Assembly: GCF_002803065.1 (NCBI RefSeq)
Contig: NZ_NNBL01000004.1
Span: forward strand, 373,690-437,689
Origin: Streptomyces sp. CB01635
GTDB taxonomy: Bacteria; Actinomycetota; Actinomycetes; Streptomycetales; Streptomycetaceae
DNA: 64,000 bases
Reading direction: 5' to 3'
The translations under genes and the position numbers were made by a program. The notes under the pieces were generated by a model, which worked only from the letters and a program-made list of their open reading frames with translations, ran no database searches and was not told the DNA's origin. Positions 9,551-18,398 of this stretch are shown piece after piece. Position 1 is the stretch's first letter; each line of letters opens with the position of its first letter.

Positions 9551-10006
9551 GTGCACAGGGAACTGAGGGTCGCGGCCTACGCAGTCTGCGTACGGGACGG
9601 GCAGGTGCTGCTCGCCCGCTGGGTGGCCGGCGACGGCACCAGACGCTGGACGCTGCCCGGAGGAGGCATGGACCACGGCGAGGACCCGTACGACACCGTG
9701 ATCCGCGAACTCGACGAGGAGACCGGCTACGTGGTCGAACCCGGCACTCTCCTCGGCGTCCACTCCGTCCTGCGCCGATACCCGCGCAAGCTCGGCGCCG
9801 TCGCCGACTTCCACGGCCTGCGCCTCGTCTACGAGGGCCGGATCACCGGCGGCGAACTGCGCCACGAAGTGAACGGCTCCACCGACATGGCCGCCTGGCA
9901 CGCCCTCGACGACGTGCCCCGTCTCGCCCGCGTCGAACTCGTCGACGTGGGTCTCGAACTGTGGCGCGAGCGGCCCGCCGCGGGCCACGTCTTCCCCGAA
10001 AAGTGA
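9551..10006 (+). CDS. NUDIX hydrolase
   Basis: A 151-residue NUDIX protein. The box occupies residues 38-60: GGGMDHGED, then RELDEETGY, matching GX5EX7REUXEEXGU with all catalytic glutamates. Members hydrolyse nucleoside diphosphates linked to another moiety; the substrate cannot be inferred. The start is GTG 9551. A CATAAC -10-like element lies just upstream with no ribosome site, so the mRNA may be leaderless. It is divergent from the subtilase and stands alone; the metallophosphoesterase follows 213 bp downstream. Confidence 0.92.
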   Translation: MHRELRVAAYAVCVRDGQVLLARWVAGDGTRRWTLPGGGMDHGEDPYDTVIRELDEETGYVVEPGTLLGVHSVLRRYPRKLGAVADFHGLRLVYEGRITGGELRHEVNGSTDMAAWHALDDVPRLARVELVDVGLELWRERPAAGHVFPEK

Positions 10007-10219
10007 ACATGGAGTGACCGGCTCCCCTCCGGCACAAGAGGCGTTCATGGCCGCGCAGGGTGGTCGGTGATCCACGTGGCGTGATCGGCGTTGCCCGTTG
10101 CCGCCGCGTTAACGCGCAGGTCATCCCCGATGTCAACGATCCAGTACGAGCGGGTAGTTCTGCCACGGCGAGCGCCCCGCGACCACTGCCGACGCGTTAG
10201 CACTCGGGGAGACCGCGCC

Positions 10220-12022
10220 ATGCCGCGCATACGCTCTGTCGCCGACACCGCTGCATCAGCCACCGCCGCCAAGGCCGCCTCCATCGCCTCGGCACTCGAC
10301 CGCCGCACCTTCCTCGCCGCGTCCGGAGCCGTCTCCCTGACGGCCGGCATCGGCTACGCACTCGGCCCCGGCTCGGGCAGCGCGGCCGCGGGCCCCGCGT
10401 CCTCGGGGCCGGTCCCGGCCGCCGTCTCCCGCCGGGCGCCCGCCGCGCCGCTCGCGCCCTACACGCGTGGCACCACTCTCGGATCCGTCGCCGCGGCCCC
10501 GGCCGGCGCGGGCTACCGGCGCCTCGGTGACGGCCCCGCCTGGCAGCGCGTCGTCCGCGGCGACCTCGCGTCCGCCAAGTCCGGACGTGAGGGCCGCCGC
10601 ACCGCGCTCGCCGCGTTCGTCCAGTTCACCGACCTGCACCTGGTCGACGTACAGCACCCCCTGCGCTACGAGTACCTGCGCTCGCAGACCGCAAGCGCCT
10701 GGCGCCCCCAGGAGTCCCTGTCCGTCGCCGGGGCGGTCTCCCTCGTGGAGCGGGTCAACGCGCTGCGCGGGGCGCCCGTCACCGCGTCACCCCTGCACTT
10801 CGTCATGACGACCGGCGACAACACGGACAACAACGCCAAGTCGGAGCTGGACTGGTTCCTGAAGGCGATGAGCGGCGGGCGCATCACCCCGAACACCGGC
10901 GACCCGCGCCGCTACGAAGGCGTGCAGGACAGTGGCCTCAAGCTGTACTGGCACCCGGACGCCGCCCTGCGCGACGCCGACAAGCAGCTCGGCTTCCCCC
11001 GCATCCACGGCTTCCTGGACGCCGCGATCGGTGAGCTGCGCAGCCCGGGCCTCAACCTGCCCTGGTACTCGACCGTCGGCAACCACGACGCGCTGCCCGG
11101 CGGCTGCTACGCGCCCGGCGACTCCTTCTTCGCCGAATTCGCGGTGGGCGGGCGCAAGCTCATGGAGCTGCCGGACTCCGCAGGCAAGGCGATCTGGGAC
11201 AACGTGAAGAACGGCGGCGACCCCAAGGGCCACGGCTTCAGGGAACTCCTCAAGTCCCAGGCCCGCCACATGCGTTCGGTCACCCCGGACGAGTCCCGCG
11301 CCCCCTTCACCCCGGCCGAGTACCTCAAGGCCCACCTCGACCCGGCGCACCTGGGCCCGGGCCCGCACGGCCACGGCTACACGCAGGCCAACGTCGACGC
11401 GGGCACCCAGTACTACGCCTTCCGCGTCTCGGACGACATCCTCGGCATCAGCCTCGACACGACGGACCCCGGCGGCCACTACGAGGGCTCCATCGGCACG
11501 GCCCAGCTCGACTGGCTGGAGCGCACGCTCAAGGACAACGAGAAGAACGGGGACTCCCACGTCCTCGTCTTCAGCCACCACACCAGCAAGACCATGCGCA
11601 ACCTCCGCCAGGACCCGCACCACCCCGGCGAGGCCCGGCACGGCGGCGACGAGCTCCTCGCGCTCCTCGGCCGCCACCGGAGCGTCCTGGCCTGGGTCAA
11701 CGGCCACAGCCACAAGAACGCCATCACCCCGCACGCGGGCCCCGAAGGCCGCTCCTTCTGGGAGATCTCGACCGCGTCCCACGTCGACTTCCCGCAGCTG
11801 GCCCGCATCATCGAGATCACCGACAACCACGACGGCACGGTCTCCCTGTTCACCACGCTCATCGAGTCCGCGGCCCCGCACCGCACCGACTTCACCGACC
11901 TCAGCCAGACCGGTCTCGCGGCCCTCTACCGCGAACTCTCCTTCAACGCCCCCGGATCCCGCGCCACCCTCTCCGGCACCCCCGGCGACCGCAACACGGA
12001 ACTCGTCCTGCGCAAGGCCTGA
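10220..12022 (+). CDS. Tat-exported TIGR03767-family metallophosphoesterase
   Basis: A 600-residue calcineurin-like phosphoesterase, assigned to TIGR03767 by its overall pattern. The N-terminus carries a twin-arginine signal (DRRTFLAASG) followed by a hydrophobic Ala/Gly stretch, so it should be exported folded. Metal-binding motifs run in the usual order: DLH in FTDLHLVD, GDN in TTGDNTDNNAK, GNHD in TVGNHDALPGG, then FSHH and GHSH. The ATG at 10220 is chosen over the upstream frame because GGGGAG precedes it and the Tat signal then lies near the N-terminus. The physiological substrate is unknown. The gene stands alone; the 213-bp upstream region contains a weak 11-bp-spaced repeat resembling a PHO box. 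Confidence 0.9.
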   Translation: MPRIRSVADTAASATAAKAASIASALDRRTFLAASGAVSLTAGIGYALGPGSGSAAAGPASSGPVPAAVSRRAPAAPLAPYTRGTTLGSVAAAPAGAGYRRLGDGPAWQRVVRGDLASAKSGREGRRTALAAFVQFTDLHLVDVQHPLRYEYLRSQTASAWRPQESLSVAGAVSLVERVNALRGAPVTASPLHFVMTTGDNTDNNAKSELDWFLKAMSGGRITPNTGDPRRYEGVQDSGLKLYWHPDAALRDADKQLGFPRIHGFLDAAIGELRSPGLNLPWYSTVGNHDALPGGCYAPGDSFFAEFAVGGRKLMELPDSAGKAIWDNVKNGGDPKGHGFRELLKSQARHMRSVTPDESRAPFTPAEYLKAHLDPAHLGPGPHGHGYTQANVDAGTQYYAFRVSDDILGISLDTTDPGGHYEGSIGTAQLDWLERTLKDNEKNGDSHVLVFSHHTSKTMRNLRQDPHHPGEARHGGDELLALLGRHRSVLAWVNGHSHKNAITPHAGPEGRSFWEISTASHVDFPQLARIIEITDNHDGTVSLFTTLIESAAPHRTDFTDLSQTGLAALYRELSFNAPGSRATLSGTPGDRNTELVLRKA

Positions 12023-12166
12023 GACGCAGGGTCGAGACGCAAGGCCTGAGAACGGCCTGATCTCGCCCAACCCGATCATGGTCCTCAACCCCTGCCCGTG
12101 ACACCCGAGTCCCCCAGGTCGACCGCAGCGCACACAGCTGCAGAACATCGGCGAAGGAGACACGGG

Positions 12167-13321
12167 ATGTCAGTGCGTACCGGCCTGGTGGGTGTGGCCG
12201 TAGTGGTGTCGGTGACGGCGGGGGCGCTCGCGACCCCCGCTCTCGCCGATGCGCCGGCCAAGGACGGACACGGGGCGACGCAGCAGGCCATGGACGCCGC
12301 CGTCGCGGCGGGTGTGCCCGGCGTGACGGGGCAGGCGACGGACAAGTACGGGACCTGGAAGGGCACGTCGGGCCTCGGTGACCTGCGGACGGACACCCCG
12401 CGCGGCGACCGGGACCGCTATCGCGTCGGCAGCATCACCAAGACGTTCGTCGCGACGGTCCTCCTCCAGCTGGAGGCCGAGGGCAGGCTGAGCCTGGACG
12501 ACACCGTCGACCAGTGGCTGCCCGGCGTCGTCACCGGCCACGGCCACGACGGCAGGAAGATCACCGTCCGCCAGCTGCTCAACCACACAAGCGGGATCTA
12601 CGACGTCACGGCGGACAAGGGCTTTCAGCAGACCGTCTTCTCCCGCGACGGCTTCCTGAAGCACCGCTACGACACCTGGTCACCCGGCGAACTCGTGCAG
12701 GTCGCCATGGCCCACAAGCCCGACTTCGCGCCCGGCACGTCCTGGAACTACTCCAACACCAACTACGTGCTGGCCGGCATGGTCGTGAAGGAGGTCACCG
12801 GCCACTCCTACGCGGACGAGATCCGCCACCGCATCATCGAGCCCCTCCACCTGCGCGCCACCAGCCTGCCCGGCACCACCGTCACCGTGCCGCGCCCGGC
12901 GAGCCGCGCCTACTCCAAGTTCCCCGACGACCCGGACAAGAAGACGTACGACGTCACGGAGCTCAACCCGACCCTCGCCTCGTCGGCCGGCGAGATGATC
13001 TCCGACTCGGCGGACCTGAACCGCTTCTACTCGGCGCTCCTCGGCGGCCGGCTGCTGCCCGCCGCGCAGCTCGCCGAGATGAAGAAGACGGTCCCCGTGC
13101 CCACGGGGAAGGGCGAGCCCGAGGTCGGCTACGGTCTCGCCCTCATGCGGCAGAAGCTGAGCTGCGGCAAGGAGATCTGGGGCCACAGCGGCGGCATCCA
13201 CGGCTCCAGTTCGAATGCCGTGACCACACGTGACGGCCGCCACACCCTCGCGTTCAACTTCAACGGCGACTGGACCGGCGACAGCCAGGCCGTCATCGAG
13301 GCGGAGTTCTGTCCCAAGTAG
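12167..13321 (+). CDS. Secreted serine hydrolase, class C beta-lactamase / DD-peptidase family
   Basis: A 384-residue protein with a Sec signal peptide (residues 1-27, ending ALADA). It has the penicillin-recognising fold motifs: SITK at 89-92 (nucleophile Ser89 and Lys92), YSN in WNYSNTNYVLAG, and HSGG near the C-terminus in place of KTG. Such proteins act outside the cell on peptidoglycan peptides or esters (D-alanyl-D-alanine carboxypeptidase, D-aminopeptidase or esterase activity). The specific activity is not decidable. The start ATG 12167 follows GAAGGAGA. It is convergent with the AbiEi-like gene, 42 bp away. Confidence 0.93.
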   Translation: MSVRTGLVGVAVVVSVTAGALATPALADAPAKDGHGATQQAMDAAVAAGVPGVTGQATDKYGTWKGTSGLGDLRTDTPRGDRDRYRVGSITKTFVATVLLQLEAEGRLSLDDTVDQWLPGVVTGHGHDGRKITVRQLLNHTSGIYDVTADKGFQQTVFSRDGFLKHRYDTWSPGELVQVAMAHKPDFAPGTSWNYSNTNYVLAGMVVKEVTGHSYADEIRHRIIEPLHLRATSLPGTTVTVPRPASRAYSKFPDDPDKKTYDVTELNPTLASSAGEMISDSADLNRFYSALLGGRLLPAAQLAEMKKTVPVPTGKGEPEVGYGLALMRQKLSCGKEIWGHSGGIHGSSSNAVTTRDGRHTLAFNFNGDWTGDSQAVIEAEFCPK

Positions 13322-13363
13322 CCGACCTGGCCGACTGGTTGAGGGGCCGTGGCCCGGCGGTGT

Positions 13364-14494
13364 TCAGTGAGGCAGCACCATCACATACGCCGCCGGTTCC
13401 CGGTCCACGGATGCCATCAGCGCGGTCCGTACGACCGTCGCCTGCTGTTCGAGGGACTCGCGCAGCTTGCGCGGCGTGATGTGGACGACGGTGATCCCGA
13501 GGCGCTCCAGGTGCTCGCGCTTGCGGGCGTACTCGGACCACTCCAGGCCGTCGCTCTCCTCCTGGAGCTCCGGGCGCAGCCCGTGCCGGGGCGCGTTGGG
13601 GCCTTCGTTGCTCGAGCGAATCCGAGAGCTTGGGGAAGTGTCCAGCTCCACGGCGACGGCCTGGTCGGGCCAGTACGCGTCGACGCCGCCGAGGTGCGGC
13701 CCGCCGGGCAGGCGCAGGTCCACGTTCCACAGCGGGTCGGGCAGGCCGTACTCGCGCACCATCTCGTACATCCGGTCCTCGGCGATGGCGCGCCCCTCGG
13801 CGAGCAGCGAGTCCACGGCGTCGATGACGTGCGGGCGGGTGAGGAGCCTGGCCTGGTTCAACTCCCGCACCACGACGGCGGGTTCGCAGTGCCCGTCGCG
13901 GACGGCCTCGGTGAGCAGGCGCCGCACCGCCCCCGCATCGTCGAGCTGGGCAACGGCGTCCGCGAGGGCGCGCGGCACCGGCGCCACCGGCACCCCCGAG
14001 ATCCGCTGTGGCGTCGGCATCCCGTGACTGCGCACGAGGCGCGCGATGCCGGTCGAGCGCAGCCGCCGGGTGCGCGGCACCATGACATCGATCCGGTCGA
14101 GGGAGAGCAGCGGGGGAACGGAGACGAAGCGGTGCAGGGCCAGTGCGGCAAGACCCGTGACCATCGCGTTGGCGTACGGGGCCTGGGGCGCGGCCTGCGG
14201 GGGGTGCGGCTCGCCGGGGGTGGTCTGCGTGGGCACGGCGACAGCGGTACGGGTCTGGGGGCGGCCCGCGTACAGGAGGACCGCGTGCAGCCGCTCGTCG
14301 GGGGTGGGCCGGCCGGGGTGGAGCAGATACACGCCGGGAAGGAGCTGCTGCCAGGGGCCGCCGGGCCGGCACTGCTCGTTCAGGGCCGCGGAGTTGACCC
14401 CGTGCGCCTTGAGCTGGGCGGCGCTCAGCACGCGCTGCCGGCCGTCGTCGAGGTGCTGGAGGGGGTGGGGGGACAGCGGGGTGTTGTGGTTCAT
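13364..14494 (-). CDS. AbiEi-like N-terminal domain protein with C-terminal endonuclease-like (DUF559-type) domain
   Basis: A 376-residue orphan. The N-terminal part (about 20-80) reads like the winged-helix AbiEi antitoxin family common in actinobacteria: LSAAQLKAHGV, then a WQQLLPGVYLL strand. The C-terminal 100 residues have a Vsr/DUF559-like nuclease pattern, with GVDAYWPDQAVAVELD followed by a REHLERLGITVVHITP segment. No AbiEii-type nucleotidyltransferase toxin is adjacent, so this is not a recognisable complete toxin-antitoxin pair. ATG 14494 (MNHNTPLS) is preferred to the TTG 23 codons upstream, though neither has a strong ribosome site. The role is unknown; nuclease activity is conjecture. 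Confidence 0.75.
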   Translation of the reverse strand: MNHNTPLSPHPLQHLDDGRQRVLSAAQLKAHGVNSAALNEQCRPGGPWQQLLPGVYLLHPGRPTPDERLHAVLLYAGRPQTRTAVAVPTQTTPGEPHPPQAAPQAPYANAMVTGLAALALHRFVSVPPLLSLDRIDVMVPRTRRLRSTGIARLVRSHGMPTPQRISGVPVAPVPRALADAVAQLDDAGAVRRLLTEAVRDGHCEPAVVVRELNQARLLTRPHVIDAVDSLLAEGRAIAEDRMYEMVREYGLPDPLWNVDLRLPGGPHLGGVDAYWPDQAVAVELDTSPSSRIRSSNEGPNAPRHGLRPELQEESDGLEWSEYARKREHLERLGITVVHITPRKLRESLEQQATVVRTALMASVDREPAAYVMVLPH

Positions 14495-14620
14495 GACCCG
14501 GCCATTCCCGGCGCCGCCCGGGCTCCTAACCCCTGTTACACGCCCGTCGACAAAAAGGGACAAGCCTGCCCTAAAGTACGGGCGTTCGACTGCCGAGAAG
14601 GGCAGGTTGGGCGACGGGTT

Positions 14621-14658
14621 ACGGCCGGGAGTTTCCGTGTTCGGTAACTCCCGGCCGT
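14621..14658 (-). terminator. Terminator of the second pepN
   Basis: A perfect 13-bp stem, ACGGCCGGGAGTT at 14621-14633 and its complement at 14646-14658, with a 12-nt loop. It lies just downstream of the pepN paralogue and upstream of the AbiEi-like gene on the same strand. Confidence 0.75.
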
Positions 14659-14683
14659 AGCAAGCCTGTTGTTCCCTCCGGGG

Positions 14684-17266
14684 CTACATCCCGGCTGTCG
14701 CGTCGCACGCCTGTGCGCGCAGGGCGCGGGCCAGGTCGTCGCGGGCCTCAAGGACGAGACGGCGCAGCGCGGGCGCCGCGTCCTCGTGTGCCGCCAGCCA
14801 CGCGTCGGTCGCGTCGAGCGTGCCCTGGGAGTCCTGGAGCGAGGGGAAGAGGCCCTTCACCACGTCCATGCCGATCTGGATGGACCGCTCCTGCCACACG
14901 CGCTCGATCGCCGCGAAGTACCGCTCCGCGTACGGCGCGGTCAGCTCGCGCTGCGCCGGCTGCTGGAAGCCCGCGATCGTCGCCTCGACCAGCGCGTTCG
15001 ACAGCGCGTCCGACTCGACGACCTGCGCCCAGGCCTGCGCCTTCACCGCCGCGGACGGGCGCGCCGCGAGGCAGCGCACCTGGTGCCGCTTGCCGGAGGC
15101 GGTGTCGTCGCGCGCCAGCTCCGCGTCGATCACCGACTCGTCGGCCTCGCCCGTGGAGGCGAGCGCATTCACGAACGACCAGCGCAGCTCCTGGTCGACA
15201 TCGAGCCCGTCGATCTTCGCGGTGCCTTGGAGCAGGCCGCGCAGCAACTGGAGATCGGCCTCGGCGGAGGCGACGGAGGCGAAGAACCGCGCCCACGTCA
15301 GCTGGTTCTGGCTGGCCGGCTCGGCGAACCGCAGCTCCCGCAGGGCGCCCTCGGCGAGCTGCCGGCTGCCCTCGGCGCGCCACTCGGGCGCCGCGTAGTG
15401 CGTGACCGCCGAGTTCGCCCAGGTGTGCAGCATCTGGAGGACGCCGATGTCGCTCTCGCGCCCGGCGAACCGCAGCACGAGGCCGATGAAGTCACGCGCG
15501 GGCATGAGCCCGTCCCGCGTCAGGCTCCACAGCGCCGACCAGCACAGGGCGCGCGCGAGGGGGTCCGTGATGTCACCGAGGTGCTCGCGCAGGGTGGCCA
15601 GCGAGTTCTCGTCGAAGCGGATCTTGCAGTAAGTGAGGTCGTCGTCGTTGACCAGGACCAGCTCGGGCGCCTCGGCGCCGGCCAGCTCGTCCAGCACGGT
15701 CCGCGGCCCGTCCACATCGACCTCGGCACGCGCGTACCGCACGAGCGCCCCGCTCGCACCGTCACGGTGGTAGAGGCCCACGGCGACGCGGTGCGGCCGC
15801 AGCGTGGGGTGCGAATCGGCGGCCTCCTGGATCACGGCCAGCTCGGTGATCCGGCCCTCGGCGCTCAACGTCACCTGCGGGGTGAGGGAGTTGACGCCCG
15901 CCGTCTGCAGCCACGCCCGCGACCACGTGGCCATGTCGCGCCCGCTGGTCTCCTCCAGGACGGACAGCAGATCGCCGAGCTGCGTGTTCCCGTACGCGTT
16001 CCGCTTGAAGTAGCGCCGCGCGCCTTCGAGGAACGCCTCGCGCCCCACGTAGGCGACGAGCTGCTTCAGGACGCTCGCGCCCTTCGCGTACGTGATCCCG
16101 TCGAAGTTGAGCTTGGCGTCCTCCAGGTCGCGGATGTCGGCCGTGACCGGGTGCGTGGAGGGCAGCTGGTCGGCGCGGTACGCCCACGCCTTGCGGTTGT
16201 TGGCGAAGGTGATCCAGCCGTTGGCGAAGCGCGTCGCCTCGACCATCGAGAACGTCCCCATGAAGTCAGCGAAGGACTCCTTGAGCCACAGGTCGTCCCA
16301 CCACTGCATGGTGACGAGGTCGCCGAACCACATGTGCGCCATCTCGTGCAGGATGACGTTCGCGCGCCGCTCGTACGACGCCTGCGTCACCTTGCCGCGG
16401 AAGATGAACTCCTCGCGGAACGTGACACAGCCCGGGTTCTCCATCGCGCCGAGGTTGTACTCCGGCACGAACGCCTGGTCGTACTTCCCGAAGGGGTACG
16501 GGTAGTCGAAGTGGTCGTGGAAGAAGTCGAGCCCCTGCTTCGTCACCAGGAACACGTCGTCCGCGTCGAAGTGCTTCGCGAGCCCCTTGCGGCACATCGC
16601 GCCGAGCGGGATCTCCAGCTTCGTACCGTCCTCGAAGACGCGCTCGTAGGAGTCCGTCACGTAGTGGTACGGGCCCGCGACGATCGCGGTGATGTACGTC
16701 GAGATCGGCTTCGTCTCGGCGAACTTCCAGACGTCATCGGCGAGTTCACCGACTCCGTTCGACCAGACCGTCCAGCCCTCGGGCGCCTGCACGCTGAAGC
16801 GGTAGGGCGCCTTGAGGTCGGGCTGCTCGAAGCCCGCGTAGACGCGCCGCGAGTCGGCGGGCTCGTACTGCGTGTAGAGGTAGACCTCGCCGTCCTCGGG
16901 GTCGACGAAGCGGTGCATGCCCTCGCCGGTGCGGCTGTAGGCGCACTGGGCGTCGACCACCAGCTCGTTCTCGGCGGCCAGGCCGTCGAGCGCGATCCGC
17001 GTCCCGTCGAAGACGGCCGCCGTGTCGAGGTCCTCGCCGTTCAGCGTCACCGCGTTCACGGACGGTGCGATCAGGTCCACGAAGGTCGCGGCGCCGGGCT
17101 CGGTGGCCCGGAACCGGATCGTCGTCACCGAGCGGAACGTCCGGGGACCCTCGCCCTCGGTCTCGCCGATCGCGGACCGCAGATCGAGCTGGACCTCGTA
17201 CCCGTCGACGGACAGCAGGCCCGCCCGCTCGCGGGCCTCGTCGCGGGAAAGATTCTCTCCGGGCAC
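14684..17266 (-). CDS. pepN: Aminopeptidase N (M1 family), second paralogue
   Basis: An 860-residue M1 aminopeptidase, collinear over its full length with the one at 8-2578. GAMENPG, HEMAHMWFGDLVT and the downstream Glu in LKESFA supply the exopeptidase and zinc-binding residues. It has no signal peptide. The open frame extends about 70 codons upstream. GTG 17266 is preferred because AAGGGAG lies eight bases before it and the resulting N-terminus MPGENLSRDEA matches the first paralogue. Catalytic-loop differences between the copies (HELAH versus HEMAH, NESF versus KESF) suggest different specificity rather than recent duplication. A strong terminator follows, and a DsbA-like gene diverges 152 bp away. 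Confidence 0.96.
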   Translation of the reverse strand: MPGENLSRDEARERAGLLSVDGYEVQLDLRSAIGETEGEGPRTFRSVTTIRFRATEPGAATFVDLIAPSVNAVTLNGEDLDTAAVFDGTRIALDGLAAENELVVDAQCAYSRTGEGMHRFVDPEDGEVYLYTQYEPADSRRVYAGFEQPDLKAPYRFSVQAPEGWTVWSNGVGELADDVWKFAETKPISTYITAIVAGPYHYVTDSYERVFEDGTKLEIPLGAMCRKGLAKHFDADDVFLVTKQGLDFFHDHFDYPYPFGKYDQAFVPEYNLGAMENPGCVTFREEFIFRGKVTQASYERRANVILHEMAHMWFGDLVTMQWWDDLWLKESFADFMGTFSMVEATRFANGWITFANNRKAWAYRADQLPSTHPVTADIRDLEDAKLNFDGITYAKGASVLKQLVAYVGREAFLEGARRYFKRNAYGNTQLGDLLSVLEETSGRDMATWSRAWLQTAGVNSLTPQVTLSAEGRITELAVIQEAADSHPTLRPHRVAVGLYHRDGASGALVRYARAEVDVDGPRTVLDELAGAEAPELVLVNDDDLTYCKIRFDENSLATLREHLGDITDPLARALCWSALWSLTRDGLMPARDFIGLVLRFAGRESDIGVLQMLHTWANSAVTHYAAPEWRAEGSRQLAEGALRELRFAEPASQNQLTWARFFASVASAEADLQLLRGLLQGTAKIDGLDVDQELRWSFVNALASTGEADESVIDAELARDDTASGKRHQVRCLAARPSAAVKAQAWAQVVESDALSNALVEATIAGFQQPAQRELTAPYAERYFAAIERVWQERSIQIGMDVVKGLFPSLQDSQGTLDATDAWLAAHEDAAPALRRLVLEARDDLARALRAQACDATAGM

Positions 17267-17418
17267 GGGCGGCACTCCCTTGTGACTCGACTGGCTGCAC
17301 TTGTGGTGCGAACAGGACCGATCCTGCCATGTGCCCCTGACGGCTGACAGCCGGGAATGGGACGCCGGCGCGGGACGTTGGCGAGGAGAGTCAACGCCAC
17401 GGAAACATGAGGAGAACC

Positions 17419-18051
17419 ATGTCCGAGAAGACCCCCGTCGACTTCTGGTTCGACCCCCTGTGCCCCTGGGCCTGGATGACCTCACGGTGGGTCCTCGAAG
17501 TGGAGAAGGTCCGTGACATAAAGGTCAGGTGGCACCTGATGAGCCTCGCCGTCCTGAACGAGGACAAGCTCGACGACCTGCCCGACGACTACCGCGAGCT
17601 CCTTGAGACGAAGGCATGGGGCCCGGTCCGCGTCGTCATCGCGGCGCAGGAGGAGCACGGCGCGGAGGTCCTCGGCGACCTCTACACCGCGCTCGGCACG
17701 CGCATCCACAACGGCGGCGAGGGCCCCACGAAGGAGGCCGTCGCCGCAGCCCTGGAGGAGGTCGGCCTGCCCGCCTCCCTCCTCGACCACTGGGACGGCA
17801 CGAAGTACGAGCCCGAACTGCGCGCCTCCCACAAGGAGGGCATCGACAAGGTCGGCCAGGACGTCGGCACGCCCGTCATCGCCGTACCCGGCGCGGACGG
17901 CGAGCAGATCGCGTTCTTCGGCCCGGTCGTCACCCCGGCCCCCAAGGGCGAGGAGGCCGCGAGGCTCTGGGACGGCACGCTCCTGGTCGCCTCGGTCCCC
18001 GGCTTCTACGAGATCAAGCGCACGCGGACGCAGGGGCCGGTCTTCGACTGA
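17419..18051 (+). CDS. DsbA-family protein, mycothiol-dependent nitroreductase (Rv2466c) type
   Basis: A 210-residue thioredoxin-fold protein with the active-site motif CPWAW in FWFDPLCPWAWMTSRW (residues 8-23). There is only one Cys in the motif, as in the mycobacterial Rv2466c family, which uses mycothiol as reductant. A cis-proline region, VGTPVIAVPG, is present. No signal peptide is seen, so it is cytosolic. The likely role is mycothiol-dependent oxidoreductase or nitroreductase activity under oxidative stress. The start ATG 17419 follows TGAGGAGA. It ends two bases from the convergent Cys-rich gene. Family assignment is good; the natural substrate is unknown. Confidence 0.88.
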   Translation: MSEKTPVDFWFDPLCPWAWMTSRWVLEVEKVRDIKVRWHLMSLAVLNEDKLDDLPDDYRELLETKAWGPVRVVIAAQEEHGAEVLGDLYTALGTRIHNGGEGPTKEAVAAALEEVGLPASLLDHWDGTKYEPELRASHKEGIDKVGQDVGTPVIAVPGADGEQIAFFGPVVTPAPKGEEAARLWDGTLLVASVPGFYEIKRTRTQGPVFD

Positions 18052-18053
18052 GG

Positions 18054-18266
18054 TCAGTCCGGCTCGGGGATGCGGATATGAAGGTCGCGGCTGCCCACGC
18101 ACTGCTTGAAGCCGGTGCGGACGTGCCGGCAGCCGGGGGCCTCGCACATCACGCAGTCGTCCACGTTGTTCCTCACGAGGCGATTCTTGAGCCAGTCCTT
18201 CTCGTCCCGCGTCAGCGAGCGATGCGATTCCCGGGAGTCGCAGGTGTGACACGGCAGCTTTGACAT
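18054..18266 (-). CDS. Small Cys-rich (putative zinc-binding) protein
   Basis: A 70-residue basic protein with CHTC near the N-terminus, CVMCEAPGC in the middle and one further Cys, a pattern suggestive of a structural zinc site; several His are interspersed. There is no membrane segment. ATG 18266 (MSKLPCHTC) is chosen because the upstream 17 codons of the open frame overlap the sodF terminator hairpin. The function is unknown. It converges tightly with the mycothiol-type DsbA gene (stops two bases apart), so transcripts would overlap. Confidence 0.72.
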   Translation of the reverse strand: MSKLPCHTCDSRESHRSLTRDEKDWLKNRLVRNNVDDCVMCEAPGCRHVRTGFKQCVGSRDLHIRIPEPD

Positions 18267-18301
18267 GCCGACACGATCCCCCGGAAGCGCCCGTACCGAA
18301 A

Positions 18302-18332
18302 GACCCCCGCGAGTCATGTCCTCGCGGGGGTC
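18302..18332 (-). terminator. sodF terminator
   Basis: A perfect 12-bp stem, GACCCCCGCGAG at 18302-18313 paired at 18321-18332, with a 7-nt loop, downstream of sodF. Pyrimidine-rich sequence follows on the plus strand. Confidence 0.75.
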
Positions 18333-18398
18333 CTTCCTCTATCCGCCCGCCGTCGCGAAGGTTGAGAAGACGATCACGAGGCGGGACGCTTCAGCGGC

